Made by a program: the position numbers and the translations under genes. Under the pieces are notes generated by a model. That model searched no databases. It was not told the origin of the DNA and saw nothing but the letters and a program-made list of their open reading frames with translations. Of a DNA stretch of 64,000 nt, positions 17,816 to 27,846 are shown piece by piece. Location of the stretch: positions 372,001 through 436,000 of the forward strand of contig NZ_CP132381.1 of the NCBI RefSeq assembly GCF_030758615.1, read 5' to 3'. Each line of letters begins with the position of its first letter. Position 1 is the stretch's first letter. Source of the DNA: Gilliamella apis. Its GTDB lineage: Bacteria > Pseudomonadota > Gammaproteobacteria > Enterobacterales > Orbaceae.

Positions 17816-19039
17816 TTAGATTGTTTCTAACAAGGTCATTAACAGTGAACCGTTAAATAACGCTTGTTGTACTAAGGCAAATGCACCAATTGCTGAACGG
17901 TCATTAAGTGTTGAACAATTGATAGTTAGATTGTTTCTTAACTCTTCTAAACTTTGAGCATTTAACGCACTAGTTACTGCATTTAATAATACATCGGGTG
18001 ATTTTGTTAATTCGCCAGCTAATACAATCCGTTGTGGGTTAAAAATATTCACCATTATCGCGACAGCTCTACCCAGATTTTCACCGGCATCTTTAACTAA
18101 CTTAAGCGCTAACTCATCTCCTTGATTGGCATATTTGCAAATATTGCTGATATTTATGTTATCTAAACTTAATTTAGTTGGATAACCTTGTTCTATCATC
18201 TGTTTTGCTCGTGCTTCAATGGCCTTGTGAACTACTCGATTTTCTAAACAGCCAAAATTTCCACAATGACAACGTTCACCTAATGCATCAATTTGGATGT
18301 GTCCAACTTCACAAGCGGTTTGGTTATGGTTAGTGAGTAATTGTTGATTAATGATAACCCCTGAACCAACACCACGATGTACACGAATTAAAATTGAATC
18401 ATCGACATCTTGAGTTGAACCAAAATAACTCTCAGCTAATGCCAAACTTTGAATATCATTACCAATAAAAATCGAAACATTAAATTGATCACGTAATACA
18501 TCCGCTAAAGGCCATGCCTTAACTTGAATATGTGGGGTATAACGAATGATCCCTCGCACTGAATCAATTAAACCGGGTAAAACCACTGAGATCGCAACAA
18601 GATGTTTAACTTTTTTATTATTTTTTTCGATGAACTGTTTAATGAGTGCAATTAAATATTCTTGTGCTAACTGTTCCGTAAAAGTAGTAAGTGGATAAAC
18701 TTCAAATGCTAGACTATTGGCACCTAAATCATAAAGTTCAATCGTGACATGCGAACGGCTCAATTGTATGGCAATTGTCTGATAGTAACCAAATTTTGCT
18801 TGTATTGAAACCGCAGGTCGTCCCCCCGTTGATTGTTGGGCATCAACTTCTTTGATCATATTCTTTTTGAGGAGTTGGCGAGTTATTTTGGTGATACTAG
18901 CGGGTGCTAATTGACTAATTTCGGCGAGTTGAATACGTGAAATGGGAGCTTGCTGAACAATCAAACGATAAATCATTGCATAATTTAATTGCTTGATTAG
19001 TTCAGCATTGCCGACTAGGTGTAGATAATTAAAGGTCAT
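17816..19039 (-). CDS. nagC: N-acetylglucosamine repressor NagC (ROK family)
   Basis: A 407-residue ROK-family repressor. The N-terminal helix-turn-helix PISRIQLAEISQLAPASITKITRQLLKK is nearly the E. coli NagC sequence. The ROK sugar domain carries the zinc motif GHIQIDALGERCHCGNFGCLE. NagC represses nag genes and is released by GlcNAc-6-P. It is third in nagB-nagA-nagC, 36 bp after nagA. Mlc is the close paralog; the operon position and sequence favour NagC. Confidence 0.95.
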   Translation of the reverse strand: MTFNYLHLVGNAELIKQLNYAMIYRLIVQQAPISRIQLAEISQLAPASITKITRQLLKKNMIKEVDAQQSTGGRPAVSIQAKFGYYQTIAIQLSRSHVTIELYDLGANSLAFEVYPLTTFTEQLAQEYLIALIKQFIEKNNKKVKHLVAISVVLPGLIDSVRGIIRYTPHIQVKAWPLADVLRDQFNVSIFIGNDIQSLALAESYFGSTQDVDDSILIRVHRGVGSGVIINQQLLTNHNQTACEVGHIQIDALGERCHCGNFGCLENRVVHKAIEARAKQMIEQGYPTKLSLDNINISNICKYANQGDELALKLVKDAGENLGRAVAIMVNIFNPQRIVLAGELTKSPDVLLNAVTSALNAQSLEELRNNLTINCSTLNDRSAIGAFALVQQALFNGSLLMTLLETI

Positions 19040-19075
19040 ATTTTATCTCAATATTTTCATTAACTATCCGACATT

Positions 19076-20218
19076 CTAACGGCTCATCTCTCCATTAACA
19101 ATAGTTTTCACATTTGAAAAGTCACGATTAAAAATAACTAAGTTGGCAATTTTGCTTTCACTAATTGTACCAAGTTGTTTATCAACACCAATCGCTTTGG
19201 CTGGGTAAAGTGTTGCCATTCTTAATGCTTCATCTAAAGCAATACCAACATACTCTACTGCATTTTTTACTGCTTCAATCATGGTTAATGCTGATCCACC
19301 TAATGTGCCATTTTCATCAACACAACGGCCATCTTTATAATAGATAGTTTTATCAGCAAATACACCAGAAGTTAAATTAGAGCCAGCTAATAACATCGCA
19401 TCAGTAATCAAAATTAAATGATCTTGTTTAATTTTGTGGCTATTACGAATGTTCGCCCAACTTACATGCTGGCCATCAGCAATGATACCGACATACACTT
19501 CTGGTTCATCATAAATTGCGCCAACAACACCTGGTTCGCGACCAGTAATATAAGGCATAGCATTAAATAGATGCGTACCTAGGCGGATACCAGCATTGAA
19601 ACCACGACGGCAATCATCATAGTGGCCGTTAGAATGTCCAACTGAAACATGAATTCCGGCATCACATAGTTGTTTAATATGTTTGGCATCAACTTTTTCT
19701 GGAGCTAGGGTAATGATTTTGATTACATCGGCGTTTGCACAAAGAAAGTCGATCATCTCCTGTGAAGGTTGACGAATGTAATTTATATTATGAATACCTT
19801 TCTTCTCAGGATTAATATAAGGCCCTTCAAGATGTAAACCTAATGCTTGGTTAGGGTGCTTAGCTAAATATTCACGCATCACGTTTACTGCTTTGATCAT
19901 AAACTCATCAGTTGAAGTGATTAAGGTTGGTAAATAGCTAGTACAACCATACACGAGGTTAGTTGCCTGCATAGCTTCTAAGGTTTCAATACTTAGTGCA
20001 TCAAGAGTTTCATTAAATTGCACACCACCACAGCCATTGACTTGAATATCAATCAAGCCTGGTGCAACATTTGCACCTTGTAAATCTTTAATGGTGATAT
20101 CAGCTGGTAATTGTTCTTGTTTACAAATTTTTGCAATTTTATCACCGTCAATAATAACAGCGTGATTATCAAGAATTTCATAACCAGTGTAAATACGACA
20201 ATTGGTTAATGCGTACAT
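19076..20218 (-). CDS. nagA: N-acetylglucosamine-6-phosphate deacetylase
   Basis: A 380-residue amidohydrolase that removes acetate from GlcNAc-6-P. Metal and substrate motifs are visible: [59 protein letters not shown] and [10 protein letters not shown]. Length equals that of E. coli NagA (382). It lies 11 bp after nagB with an AAGGAT site, so the two are co-transcribed. Confidence 0.97.
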   Translation of the reverse strand: MYALTNCRIYTGYEILDNHAVIIDGDKIAKICKQEQLPADITIKDLQGANVAPGLIDIQVNGCGGVQFNETLDALSIETLEAMQATNLVYGCTSYLPTLITSTDEFMIKAVNVMREYLAKHPNQALGLHLEGPYINPEKKGIHNINYIRQPSQEMIDFLCANADVIKIITLAPEKVDAKHIKQLCDAGIHVSVGHSNGHYDDCRRGFNAGIRLGTHLFNAMPYITGREPGVVGAIYDEPEVYVGIIADGQHVSWANIRNSHKIKQDHLILITDAMLLAGSNLTSGVFADKTIYYKDGRCVDENGTLGGSALTMIEAVKNAVEYVGIALDEALRMATLYPAKAIGVDKQLGTISESKIANLVIFNRDFSNVKTIVNGEMSR

Positions 20219-20229
20219 TGAGTTATCCT

Positions 20230-21036
20230 TTATAAAATGGTTACTTGAAGATTATCTGCTTCCATTTGTTTAAAATATTTTAATGTTTTTACCTTTAGAT
20301 CATCAGTGCTTGTCTCATCACAAACAATAATTGATTTTGGATGCATTTGTAATGCGGAAACAGTCCATAAATGGTTAACACTTCCTTCTACCGCTGCTTG
20401 TAATGCTAAACTTTTGTTGTGTCCACAAACTAATAAAATTACCTCTTCGGCATCCATTAATGTTGCAACACCAATGGTTAATGCATGTTTTGGCACTTGT
20501 TTGATATCATTATCAAAAAAGCGTGAGTTGGCAATAATTGTATCTTCAGTTAAAGTTTTGATACGAGTTCGTGAACAAAGTGAAGAACCTGGCTCATTAA
20601 ATGCAATATGTCCATCTTGGCCTACGCCACCAAGGAAAATATTGATTTTGCCGTAGGATTTGATTTTTTCTTCATATTCTTGACATTCTTTTTCGATATC
20701 AGCTGCATTACCATTTAATATATGGATGTTGTTTTTATCAATATCAATATGGTTGAAGAAATTTTCATACATAAAAGTGTGATAACTTTGTGGATGATCT
20801 TCTGGAATACCGACATACTCGTCCATATTAAATGTCACAACATGTTTAAAACTTACTTTACCCGCTTGGTACTGTTTAATTAGTTGTTGATACATCACTA
20901 ATGGTGAACTTCCCGTTGGTAAACCTAGTAAAAAAGGACGATCTGCAGTTGGATTAAATTGATTAATTTTGTTTACGATGCGCTGAGCAACCCACGCGCC
21001 AACTTCTTGCGCATTTTTTAAAGGAATAAGTCTCAT
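20230..21036 (-). CDS. nagB: Glucosamine-6-phosphate deaminase
   Basis: A 268-residue enzyme converting glucosamine-6-P to fructose-6-P and ammonia. Catalytic residues D72 (FNMDEYVG), D141, H143 and E148 ([18 protein letters not shown]) sit at exactly the family positions. First gene of the nagBAC operon, divergent from nagE across a 246-bp control region holding a CRP site and a palindrome. Confidence 0.98.
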   Translation of the reverse strand: MRLIPLKNAQEVGAWVAQRIVNKINQFNPTADRPFLLGLPTGSSPLVMYQQLIKQYQAGKVSFKHVVTFNMDEYVGIPEDHPQSYHTFMYENFFNHIDIDKNNIHILNGNAADIEKECQEYEEKIKSYGKINIFLGGVGQDGHIAFNEPGSSLCSRTRIKTLTEDTIIANSRFFDNDIKQVPKHALTIGVATLMDAEEVILLVCGHNKSLALQAAVEGSVNHLWTVSALQMHPKSIIVCDETSTDDLKVKTLKYFKQMEADNLQVTIL

Positions 21037-21135
21037 AAAATATAATCTCTTCTGATATAATTGAATAAATCTTTTTTTTTAAAGTAAAATATGTTGTGGT
21101 TATTTTACTATATTAAACTAATTAAGCAAAAAAAA

Positions 21136-21155
21136 AGCGTGATATAAATCACAAA
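21136..21155 (+). promoter_or_regulatory. CRP (cAMP receptor protein) site in the nagB-nagE control region
   Basis: GTGA-TATAAA-TCAC (21139-21152) is a symmetric match to the CRP core GTGA-N6-TCAC. Its placement between divergent nag genes fits catabolite activation of nagE and nagB, as known in enterics. Confidence 0.72.
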
Positions 21156-21186
21156 AGGCAAACATTTAATTTGCGAAGTAAAATAA

Positions 21187-21208
21187 TATAATGTCAAATA
21201 TATTTGAC
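21187..21208 (+). promoter_or_regulatory. nagE -10 element followed by a 16-bp palindrome (NagC operator candidate)
   Basis: TATAAT at 21187-21192 is directly followed by GTCAAATATATTTGAC (21193-21208), a perfect palindrome at the expected transcription start. A repressor bound there would block nagE. NagC is the obvious candidate. A second AT-rich quasi-palindrome with a central GCGAAG (about 21165-21187) is an alternative or additional NagC site. Confidence 0.5.
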
Positions 21209-21282
21209 TTACTTCTTTTACTTAACGATGTGAGATTTTATTATTTTTAAGTAACTCCCGAATGATAATATGAGGCAAAACT

Positions 21283-22788
21283 ATGGGAATTTTAGCTTAT
21301 TTACAACGAATTGGGCGCTCGCTAATGGTGCCCGTGGCAGTATTACCTGCTGCTGCAATACTTTTAGGTATTGGTTATTGGATTGATCCAAATGGTTGGG
21401 GAACCAACAATATTGCTGCGGCATTTTTGATTAAATCCGGTGGTGCTATCATCGATAATATGCCAATCCTTTTCGCAATTGGTGTTGCGTATGGTATGTC
21501 TAAAGATAAAGATGGTGCAGCAGCATTATCTGGATTGGTAGGCTTTTTAATCATTACTACACTATTATCACCAAATACTATTGCTCTATTTGAAGGGGTT
21601 GATACCAGTGTGGACGGTTGGAATGCACAAATATCACCAGCTTTTAGTAAGATAAATAACCAATTTATCGGTATTTTAGTTGGAATTATTTCTGCTGAAC
21701 TATATAACCGCTTTAGTTCTGTTGAACTACATAAAACCTTAGCTTTTTTCAGTGGTAAACGTCTAGTTCCTATCATTGTTTCTATTGTTATGTTACTTGT
21801 TTCAGTAGTGCTATATTTTATTTGGCCTATGGTATTTAGCGCATTAGTTTCTTTTGGTGAATGGATTAAAAATTTAGGTTCAATAGGTGCAGGTATTTAT
21901 GGTTTCTTTAACCGGTTATTAATTCCTGTTGGTCTACACCACGCTTTAAACTCAGTATTTTGGTTTGACGTTGCTGGTGTTAATGATATTCCTAACTTCT
22001 TAGGCGGACAAGGTTCTATTGATTCTGGTAAAGCGATTGCAGGTATAACTGGTCGTTATCAAGCAGGTTTCTTCCCTATTATGATGTTTGGTTTACCTGG
22101 TGCGGCATTGGCAATTTATCATACTGCTAAAAAAGGTAATAAAGATAAAACAGCTTCAATCATGTTAGCGGCGTCTTTTGCGGCTTTCTTTACTGGTATT
22201 ACTGAACCATTAGAGTTTGCGTTTATGTTTGTTGCGCCTGTGTTATATGTAATACATGCTGTTTTAACCGGTATCTCACTATTTATTGCTGCAACAATGC
22301 AATGGATATCTGGATTTGCATTCAGTGCAGGTCTAATCGATATGTTGTTACAATCTCGTAACCCATTAGCAGTACATTGGTATATGTTAATTCTACAAGG
22401 TATCGTATTCTTCTTTGTTTACTATATCGTATTCCGCTTTGTAATTGTGAAATTCAATCTTAAAACGCCAGGTCGTGAAGATGATATTGCTAATGCAACT
22501 GTAGTTACTGAAGAAACATTAGCACAAGAAAATGCACCAGCTGGTGTTGATTTATCTAAACTTGCTGAACAATATTTAGTAGTTATTGGTGGTAAAGATA
22601 ACTTAACTAATATTGATTCATGTATTACTCGTTTACGTTTGAATGTTCATGATACCGATCTAATTGATGAACAAGCAGCTAAAGCGCTAGGTGCAATGGC
22701 AGTTATAAAATTAGGTAAAACAGGCGTGCAAATCGTGGTTGGTCAACAAGCTGAAAAGATTGCAGATCAAATGAAAAAACTCGTTTAA
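21283..22788 (+). CDS. nagE: GlcNAc-specific PTS enzyme IICB (NagE without IIA)
   Basis: A 501-residue glucose-superfamily PTS permease. The IIC membrane domain (about 1-385) has the GlcNAc-type features RLLIPVGLHHALNSVFWF and TGITEPLEFAFMF. A IIB domain follows with phospho-Cys447 in NIDSCITRLRL. The protein ends at about IVVGQQAEKIADQMKKLV, so the IIA domain fused in E. coli NagE (648 aa) is absent and phosphate must come from a separate IIA such as Crr, which is not in this window. A GAGG ribosome site is present. Divergent from nagBAC. Confidence 0.94.
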   Translation: MGILAYLQRIGRSLMVPVAVLPAAAILLGIGYWIDPNGWGTNNIAAAFLIKSGGAIIDNMPILFAIGVAYGMSKDKDGAAALSGLVGFLIITTLLSPNTIALFEGVDTSVDGWNAQISPAFSKINNQFIGILVGIISAELYNRFSSVELHKTLAFFSGKRLVPIIVSIVMLLVSVVLYFIWPMVFSALVSFGEWIKNLGSIGAGIYGFFNRLLIPVGLHHALNSVFWFDVAGVNDIPNFLGGQGSIDSGKAIAGITGRYQAGFFPIMMFGLPGAALAIYHTAKKGNKDKTASIMLAASFAAFFTGITEPLEFAFMFVAPVLYVIHAVLTGISLFIAATMQWISGFAFSAGLIDMLLQSRNPLAVHWYMLILQGIVFFFVYYIVFRFVIVKFNLKTPGREDDIANATVVTEETLAQENAPAGVDLSKLAEQYLVVIGGKDNLTNIDSCITRLRLNVHDTDLIDEQAAKALGAMAVIKLGKTGVQIVVGQQAEKIADQMKKLV

Positions 22789-22821
22789 TCGAAATTTTAT
22801 CTAGCAAGGTTTAGTAAAATT

Positions 22822-22866
22822 ATCCCCGTGGCTTAATCAGTAATGATAAAAGTCATGGGGATTTTT
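22822..22866 (+). terminator. Terminator between nagE and tusC
   Basis: ATCCCCGTGGCTT and AAGTCATGGGGAT form a 13-bp stem with two G-T pairs, followed by TTTTTAT on the + strand, 34 bp after nagE. Confidence 0.78.
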
Positions 22867-22959
22867 ATATCGTTTTAAAAGTGATTAATCTATTTTCTGG
22901 TCACTAAATTATCGATAAGATTATATAAAAATTTTGAGGAGAGGGGTTTTTAGCAGGTT

Positions 22960-23313
22960 TTAGAAGCGTAAAACAGCGTCTTGATTGGCTAATAGTTGAG
23001 TTAACTGTTTATCATCAATTAATTGGTTTGCAATATTGAGAGGAGTTTGCTTTAAGTTTCGTTCATCTAATGATGCTTTACAGACATAAACATCTTCAAT
23101 GTCATAAAGTTCCAACATATTGAAAGTAGCAATGTAATCACGCATCAATATCAACTCTGGATGTTGATTAGCTAATAGATGAAATACACCATCGCCGATA
23201 AAAAAGACAGATATATGATTGAATGTTGAAAGGGCTAAAGCAGTATCTAACGCTTCTCGACCTTTGGCGCTGCCATGTGGTGCTGAGCTAATAATGATTG
23301 CTACTTTTTTCAT
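22960..23313 (-). CDS. tusC: Sulfur relay protein TusC
   Basis: A 117-residue DsrF-like protein with the TusC features MKKVAIIISSAPHGSAKGREALDTALALS and FFIGDGVFHLL. In E. coli TusB, TusC and TusD form a hexamer that relays persulfide sulfur from TusA to TusE for 2-thiolation of tRNA U34. Last gene of fkpA-tusD-tusC, 16 bp after tusD. No tusB follows: the next 170 bp hold only a terminator. Confidence 0.92.
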   Translation of the reverse strand: MKKVAIIISSAPHGSAKGREALDTALALSTFNHISVFFIGDGVFHLLANQHPELILMRDYIATFNMLELYDIEDVYVCKASLDERNLKQTPLNIANQLIDDKQLTQLLANQDAVLRF

Positions 23314-23329
23314 GTTATTTGCCTATTAT

Positions 23330-23698
23330 TTAAAATTGTAGAACTCGATCTGAACTTGCTACAGCTTCACTCAACTCGCCAAGGCCGGTTAATTCAAAAT
23401 GTTCGGCAAGATTATTTACACCGATACCACGTCTTTGCGCGGCAGCGACACAAACAGTTAGTTTTAACGAATATTGTTTTGCTAAGTTTTGCCAAGCTTT
23501 GACTAAATCAAATTCATCATTGGCTGGATCACTATAACAGTTAGCATTATAAACGCCATCAGCATAGAAAAATATGTTAGCAATCGAATGGTTGCTATTT
23601 GAAAGTAATGTTTGAGCAAATTGATAGGCACAATAAGCAGATTGGGTCCCATAAGCGGGACCCATAATAACCAGTGTATAATTTAATGGTTTCATCAA
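23330..23698 (-). CDS. tusD: Sulfurtransferase TusD
   Basis: A 122-residue DsrE-family protein. YTLVIMGPAYGTQSAYCAYQFA and FFYADGVYNAN are the family start motifs; Cys83 in LTVCVAAAQRRG corresponds to the sulfur-carrying cysteine of TusD. Two start codons are adjacent (MM). It lies 21 bp after fkpA. E. coli has fkpA-yheO-tusDCB; here yheO and tusB are missing from the cluster. Confidence 0.93.
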   Translation of the reverse strand: MMKPLNYTLVIMGPAYGTQSAYCAYQFAQTLLSNSNHSIANIFFYADGVYNANCYSDPANDEFDLVKAWQNLAKQYSLKLTVCVAAAQRRGIGVNNLAEHFELTGLGELSEAVASSDRVLQF

Positions 23699-23719
23699 AT
23701 TAGTTTTCTGCTAGTTATT

Positions 23720-24610
23720 TTATTTAGCTTGTTCTGCTTCAGCAGGAGCTGATGCTGGAATATCTTCTTTATCGTTATCAATACCAAGTAGCTCAACTTC
23801 AAAAACTAAAGTTGATGAAGGTGTAATTCTCGCTTTATCACCTTGAGCTGGGAAACTTTGGTCACCATATGCTAATTCAGGTGGCACAACTAGTTTAATT
23901 TTACCACCGACACCAACTAATTGGATACCTTCTGTCCAACCTTTAATTACCCCATTAAGTGGGAAAGTTGCTGGTTCATTATGATCATAAGAACTGTCAA
24001 ATGTACGACCATCTGTTAATGTACCAACATAATGGACAATAACAGTATCTTCTGCTGTCGGATGACGACCAGTTCCTTCATTAAGAACTTTATACATTAA
24101 ACCAGATTTAGTTTTAATTACACCTTCTTGCTTAGCAAAATCCTCACGGTATTTTTCACCAGCAGCAGTATTTTCAGTTTTTTGTTTTTCAAAACGAGCT
24201 TGGCTTTCTTCTTGAATTCGTTTACCAAATGCATCTAATACATTTTTAACTTCATCTTGGTTAAGTTGTGAGGCACCACGCATGGTTTCATTAAAGCCAC
24301 TGATTAGGTATTCTTGATCAGCAGTTACTTCATTTTGTTCTAAATTTGATTTCATATAGTTAGCAAATGAAGAACCTAATGCATAAGCTTCTTTTTGCGC
24401 ATCAGTTGAAATTGTCGCTTTATCTGCTGAGTTTTGTGCAGTAGCTGCTTCAGTTTTGCTTTCTGTCGCATTGGTATTTTCAGCACTATTTGCCGTTGCA
24501 GTGGTTGTTGCTGGTGCTTTGTTTTCTTCGGTGGTCTTTTTGTCATCACAGCCAGCTAATGCTAATACGATAGCACTACTTACTAATGTCATTTTTATAA
24601 ATGATTTCAT
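23720..24610 (-). CDS. fkpA: FkpA-type FKBP peptidyl-prolyl isomerase, predicted lipoprotein
   Basis: About 296 residues: signal peptide with lipobox (VLALAGC), an Ala/Thr/Asn-rich linker to about 60, an FkpA/Mip-type helical dimerisation region (AYALGSSFANYMK to KYREDFAKQEGV) and a C-terminal FKBP domain (VIVHYVGTLTDGRTFDSSY, IKLVVPPELAYGDQ, LVFEVELLGID). It is a periplasmic folding helper. I start at ATG 24610 because GGAGAG lies just upstream and the signal peptide begins there. E. coli FkpA is soluble, whereas this one looks lipidated, with Asp after the Cys, which in enterics favours inner-membrane retention. First gene of fkpA-tusDC. Confidence 0.9.
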   Translation of the reverse strand: MKSFIKMTLVSSAIVLALAGCDDKKTTEENKAPATTTATANSAENTNATESKTEAATAQNSADKATISTDAQKEAYALGSSFANYMKSNLEQNEVTADQEYLISGFNETMRGASQLNQDEVKNVLDAFGKRIQEESQARFEKQKTENTAAGEKYREDFAKQEGVIKTKSGLMYKVLNEGTGRHPTAEDTVIVHYVGTLTDGRTFDSSYDHNEPATFPLNGVIKGWTEGIQLVGVGGKIKLVVPPELAYGDQSFPAQGDKARITPSSTLVFEVELLGIDNDKEDIPASAPAEAEQAK

Positions 24611-24841
24611 TCTACTCTCCAGGTTAAACATCTTTTTAGCTAAATATTAAACTTATTATATATGATCTAATATAGTATAAAATAGTATTTACATATCATT
24701 TAGATAATTTATTGCATTTATTTGATTTTTTAGTCAGCACAAATTTTAAAATCTGCAGTTTAAATCACTCCTTGAGTGAAAGTGGTATCCTCAGTTATAA
24801 TAGAAAAAATTTATAGAAAATAATGTATAAGGATAGCTATT

Positions 24842-25288
24842 TTGACTACCGAACTTAATACCCTTGATATTGAAGAAATTATCAGTTTACTTCCACACCG
24901 TTATCCGTTTTTGATGGTTGATCGCGTAATTAGTTATGAGAAAGGTAAAACATTAAAAGCCATTAAAAATGTAACTGTAAATGAACCATTCTTCCAAGGT
25001 CACTTCCCGAATAAACCTATTTTTCCTGGCGTATTGATTTTAGAAGCGATGGCACAAGCAACTGGAATTTTAGCGTTTAAAAGTATTGAAGAATTGTCAC
25101 CAGGTCAACTTTATTATTTTGCTTCAATTGATAAAGCTCGCTTTAAACGACCGGTGGTACCAGGTGATCAAATTATGCTTGATGTTGAATATATTAAAGA
25201 GCGTCGAGGCATTGCATTGTTCCATGGTGTTGCAACCGTCGATGGCAAATTAGTTTGCGAAGCAGAGATGATGTGTGCTCGTAAATAA
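24842..25288 (+). CDS. fabZ: (3R)-hydroxyacyl-ACP dehydratase FabZ
   Basis: A 148-residue hot-dog-fold dehydratase of fatty-acid elongation. [41 protein letters not shown] (catalytic His and Glu) and [11 protein letters not shown] are near identical to E. coli FabZ. The start is TTG with AAGGA upstream; E. coli fabZ also uses TTG. It opens the fabZ-lpxA-lpxB-rnhB run that couples lipid and lipid A synthesis. Confidence 0.97.
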   Translation: MTTELNTLDIEEIISLLPHRYPFLMVDRVISYEKGKTLKAIKNVTVNEPFFQGHFPNKPIFPGVLILEAMAQATGILAFKSIEELSPGQLYYFASIDKARFKRPVVPGDQIMLDVEYIKERRGIALFHGVATVDGKLVCEAEMMCARK

Positions 25289-25328
25289 TTTTGATTTTGA
25301 AATATCCCAAACGTATTAAGGAATTGCT

Positions 25329-26108
25329 ATGGCAACGGAAATACACCCAAGTTCAGTAGTAGAAAAGGGGGCAAAGATTGGTGATAATGTCAAAATTGGG
25401 CCTTTTTGTTATATTGGTGAAAATGTTGAAATAGGTGATGGTACCTTTTTAAAATCACATGTAGTGGTTAACGGACACACCAAAATTGGTCAAAATAATC
25501 AAATCTATCAATTTGCTTCAATTGGTGAAGTTAACCAAGATCTGAAATATCGTGGTGAACCAACTCGCACCGAAATAGGTGATCGCAATATGATTCGTGA
25601 AAGTGTGACGATTCATCGTGGTACCGTTCAAGGCGGTGAATTAACCCGTATAGGCAGTGATAATTTATTGATGATTAATGCCCATGTTGCGCATGACTGT
25701 ATTATTGGTGATCGTTGTATTTTAGCTAATAATGCCACACTTGGTGGTCATGTTCAGTTAGATAATCATGTGATTATTGGCGGTATGACAGCAGTACACC
25801 AATTTTGTGTAATCGGTTCTCACGTTATGGTTGGCGGTTGTTCTGGCGTTGCTCAAGATGTACCTCCTTATGTTATTGCTCAAGGAAATCACGCAACACC
25901 ACATGGCGTCAATTATGAAGGCTTGAAACGTCGAGGCTTTAGTAAAGAAGCACTACAAGCCATCCGCAACACATACAAAATTCTATATCGAAATGGGTTA
26001 ACGCTTGACGATGCTAAAGTTGAAATTGCAACGCTTGCTAAACAGCACCCAGAAGTGCAGCTGTTTATTGACTTTTTTGATCGTTCAACCCGAGGCATTA
26101 TCCGTTAA
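25329..26108 (+). CDS. lpxA: UDP-N-acetylglucosamine acyltransferase LpxA
   Basis: A 259-residue left-handed beta-helix enzyme that puts the first 3-hydroxyacyl chain on UDP-GlcNAc in lipid A synthesis. Hexapeptide repeats run through about 1-190 ([39 protein letters not shown]), followed by the helical C-terminal domain ([21 protein letters not shown]). Its stop shares an A with the lpxB start (TAATG, 26106-26110), so translation is coupled. Confidence 0.97.
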   Translation: MATEIHPSSVVEKGAKIGDNVKIGPFCYIGENVEIGDGTFLKSHVVVNGHTKIGQNNQIYQFASIGEVNQDLKYRGEPTRTEIGDRNMIRESVTIHRGTVQGGELTRIGSDNLLMINAHVAHDCIIGDRCILANNATLGGHVQLDNHVIIGGMTAVHQFCVIGSHVMVGGCSGVAQDVPPYVIAQGNHATPHGVNYEGLKRRGFSKEALQAIRNTYKILYRNGLTLDDAKVEIATLAKQHPEVQLFIDFFDRSTRGIIR

Positions 26109-27262
26109 TGACAGATAAGCAGTTAACAATTGCTCTGGTCGCCGGTGAAACATCTGGCGATATTCTCGGTGCTGGTTTAATTCGTACTCTTAAAAAACAT
26201 CATCCTAATATTAAATTTGTCGGTATTGCTGGTCCACGAATGCAAGCTGAAGGTTGCCAAGCTTGGTATGAAATGGAAGAGCTATCAGTGATGGGGATTG
26301 TCGAGGTATTAGGTCGGCTACGGCGTATTTTAGCTATTCGTCGTGATATTACTAAACGTTTGATTGATCTCAAACCCGATGTCTTTATTGGTATTGATGC
26401 ACCGGATTTTAATCTCTCTTTAGAAGGTAAGCTTAAACAAGCTAGTATTAAAACGATCCATTATGTCAGTCCTTCTGTTTGGGCGTGGAAGCAAAAGCGG
26501 GTATTTAAGATTAAACGCAATACTAATTTGATTTTAGCTTTTCTTCCTTTCGAAAAAGCCTTTTATGATAAATTTGATGTACCTTGTCGATTTATTGGTC
26601 ATAAAATGGCCGATGATATTCCTCTCGAACCCGATCAAACAGCTATGCGTCAACAGTTAGGTATTCCTGTTGATTGCCAATGCTTAGCCTTATTGCCCGG
26701 TAGTCGTCATGCCGAAGTAACGTTATTATCTGAACCTTTTTTAAAAGCAGCGCAATTGTTACGTGATAAATTTCCTGATCTGCATATTGTAGTTCCGTTA
26801 GTAAATGGTAAAAGAAGAGCGGAATTTGAACAAATAAAGGCAGAGATTGCACCAAAACTTAATCTGCAATTATTAGATGGTCATGCTCGGGAAGCGATGA
26901 TTGCCAGTAATGCTGCAATTTTAGCTTCGGGAACAGTGGCACTTGAGTGTATGCTGGCTAAATGCCCAATGGTTGTTGGCTATAAAATGAAGGCTTTCAC
27001 CTTTTGGTTGGCGAAAAAACTAATTAAAACACCTTATGTTTCATTACCGAATATTCTTGCTGGCAAGGAAATTGTTCCGGAATTACTACAGCATGATTGT
27101 ACGCCAGAAAATATTGCTAACCATATTGTTCCCTTGTTAAAAAGTGATAATAGCGAATTAAAAGCAACATTTTTGGCTTTGCATAAACAAATTCGTTGTA
27201 ATGCTGATGAACAAGCTGCGCAAGCGGTGTTAGATGTATTAAAGGATCCCTCTAATTGTTAA
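26108..27262 (+). CDS. lpxB: Lipid-A-disaccharide synthase LpxB
   Basis: A 384-residue GT19 glycosyltransferase joining UDP-diacylglucosamine and lipid X. The N-terminal motif [19 protein letters not shown], then [21 protein letters not shown] and ASGTVALE are diagnostic. It overlaps lpxA by one base and rnhB by 7 bp. Confidence 0.97.
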   Translation: MTDKQLTIALVAGETSGDILGAGLIRTLKKHHPNIKFVGIAGPRMQAEGCQAWYEMEELSVMGIVEVLGRLRRILAIRRDITKRLIDLKPDVFIGIDAPDFNLSLEGKLKQASIKTIHYVSPSVWAWKQKRVFKIKRNTNLILAFLPFEKAFYDKFDVPCRFIGHKMADDIPLEPDQTAMRQQLGIPVDCQCLALLPGSRHAEVTLLSEPFLKAAQLLRDKFPDLHIVVPLVNGKRRAEFEQIKAEIAPKLNLQLLDGHAREAMIASNAAILASGTVALECMLAKCPMVVGYKMKAFTFWLAKKLIKTPYVSLPNILAGKEIVPELLQHDCTPENIANHIVPLLKSDNSELKATFLALHKQIRCNADEQAAQAVLDVLKDPSNC

Positions 27263-27846
27263 AATTTACTTATCCAGATGCAACGTTAATTGCTGGTGTT
27301 GATGAAGTCGGTCGTGGTCCACTTTGTGGTGATGTTGTTACTGCTGCTGTTATTTTAGATCCAAATAACCCCATTGTTGGATTAACTGATTCGAAAAAAT
27401 TGTCAGAAAAAAAACGTGAAGCGCTCTTTGATGTTATTAAAAAAAATGCATTAGCATGGTGTGTGGCTAGGGCATCTGTAGATGAGATTGATGAACTCAA
27501 TATCCTACATGCTACTATGCTGGCGATGCAACGAGCGGTGTCAGGCTTAAACATTAAACCAAATTATGTATTAGTTGATGGTAATCGTTGCCCTAATTTT
27601 GGTATTCGAACCCAAGCAGTGGTTAAAGGCGATCTGTTAGTGGCTGAAATTAGTGCTGCATCGATTTTAGCCAAAGTGACGCGTGATCGTGAAATGGTTG
27701 AGCTTGATAAGTTATACCCTCAATATGGTTTAGCCAAACATAAAGGCTATCCAACCAAAGATCATTTAAACGCCATTGAACAACATGGCGTGAATCATCT
27801 ATATCGTAAAAGCTTTGCACCAATAAAAAGATTATTACTAATTTAA
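27256..27846 (+). CDS. rnhB: Ribonuclease HII
   Basis: A 196-residue RNase HII that nicks RNA-DNA hybrids and misincorporated ribonucleotides. The metal site is visible in [16 protein letters not shown] and in [26 protein letters not shown] and [15 protein letters not shown] are further signatures. It starts with TTG 27256 inside the lpxB end, with AAGGA upstream. Its TAA overlaps the yiiX stop on the other strand in TTAA. Confidence 0.96.
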   Translation: MLKFTYPDATLIAGVDEVGRGPLCGDVVTAAVILDPNNPIVGLTDSKKLSEKKREALFDVIKKNALAWCVARASVDEIDELNILHATMLAMQRAVSGLNIKPNYVLVDGNRCPNFGIRTQAVVKGDLLVAEISAASILAKVTRDREMVELDKLYPQYGLAKHKGYPTKDHLNAIEQHGVNHLYRKSFAPIKRLLLI

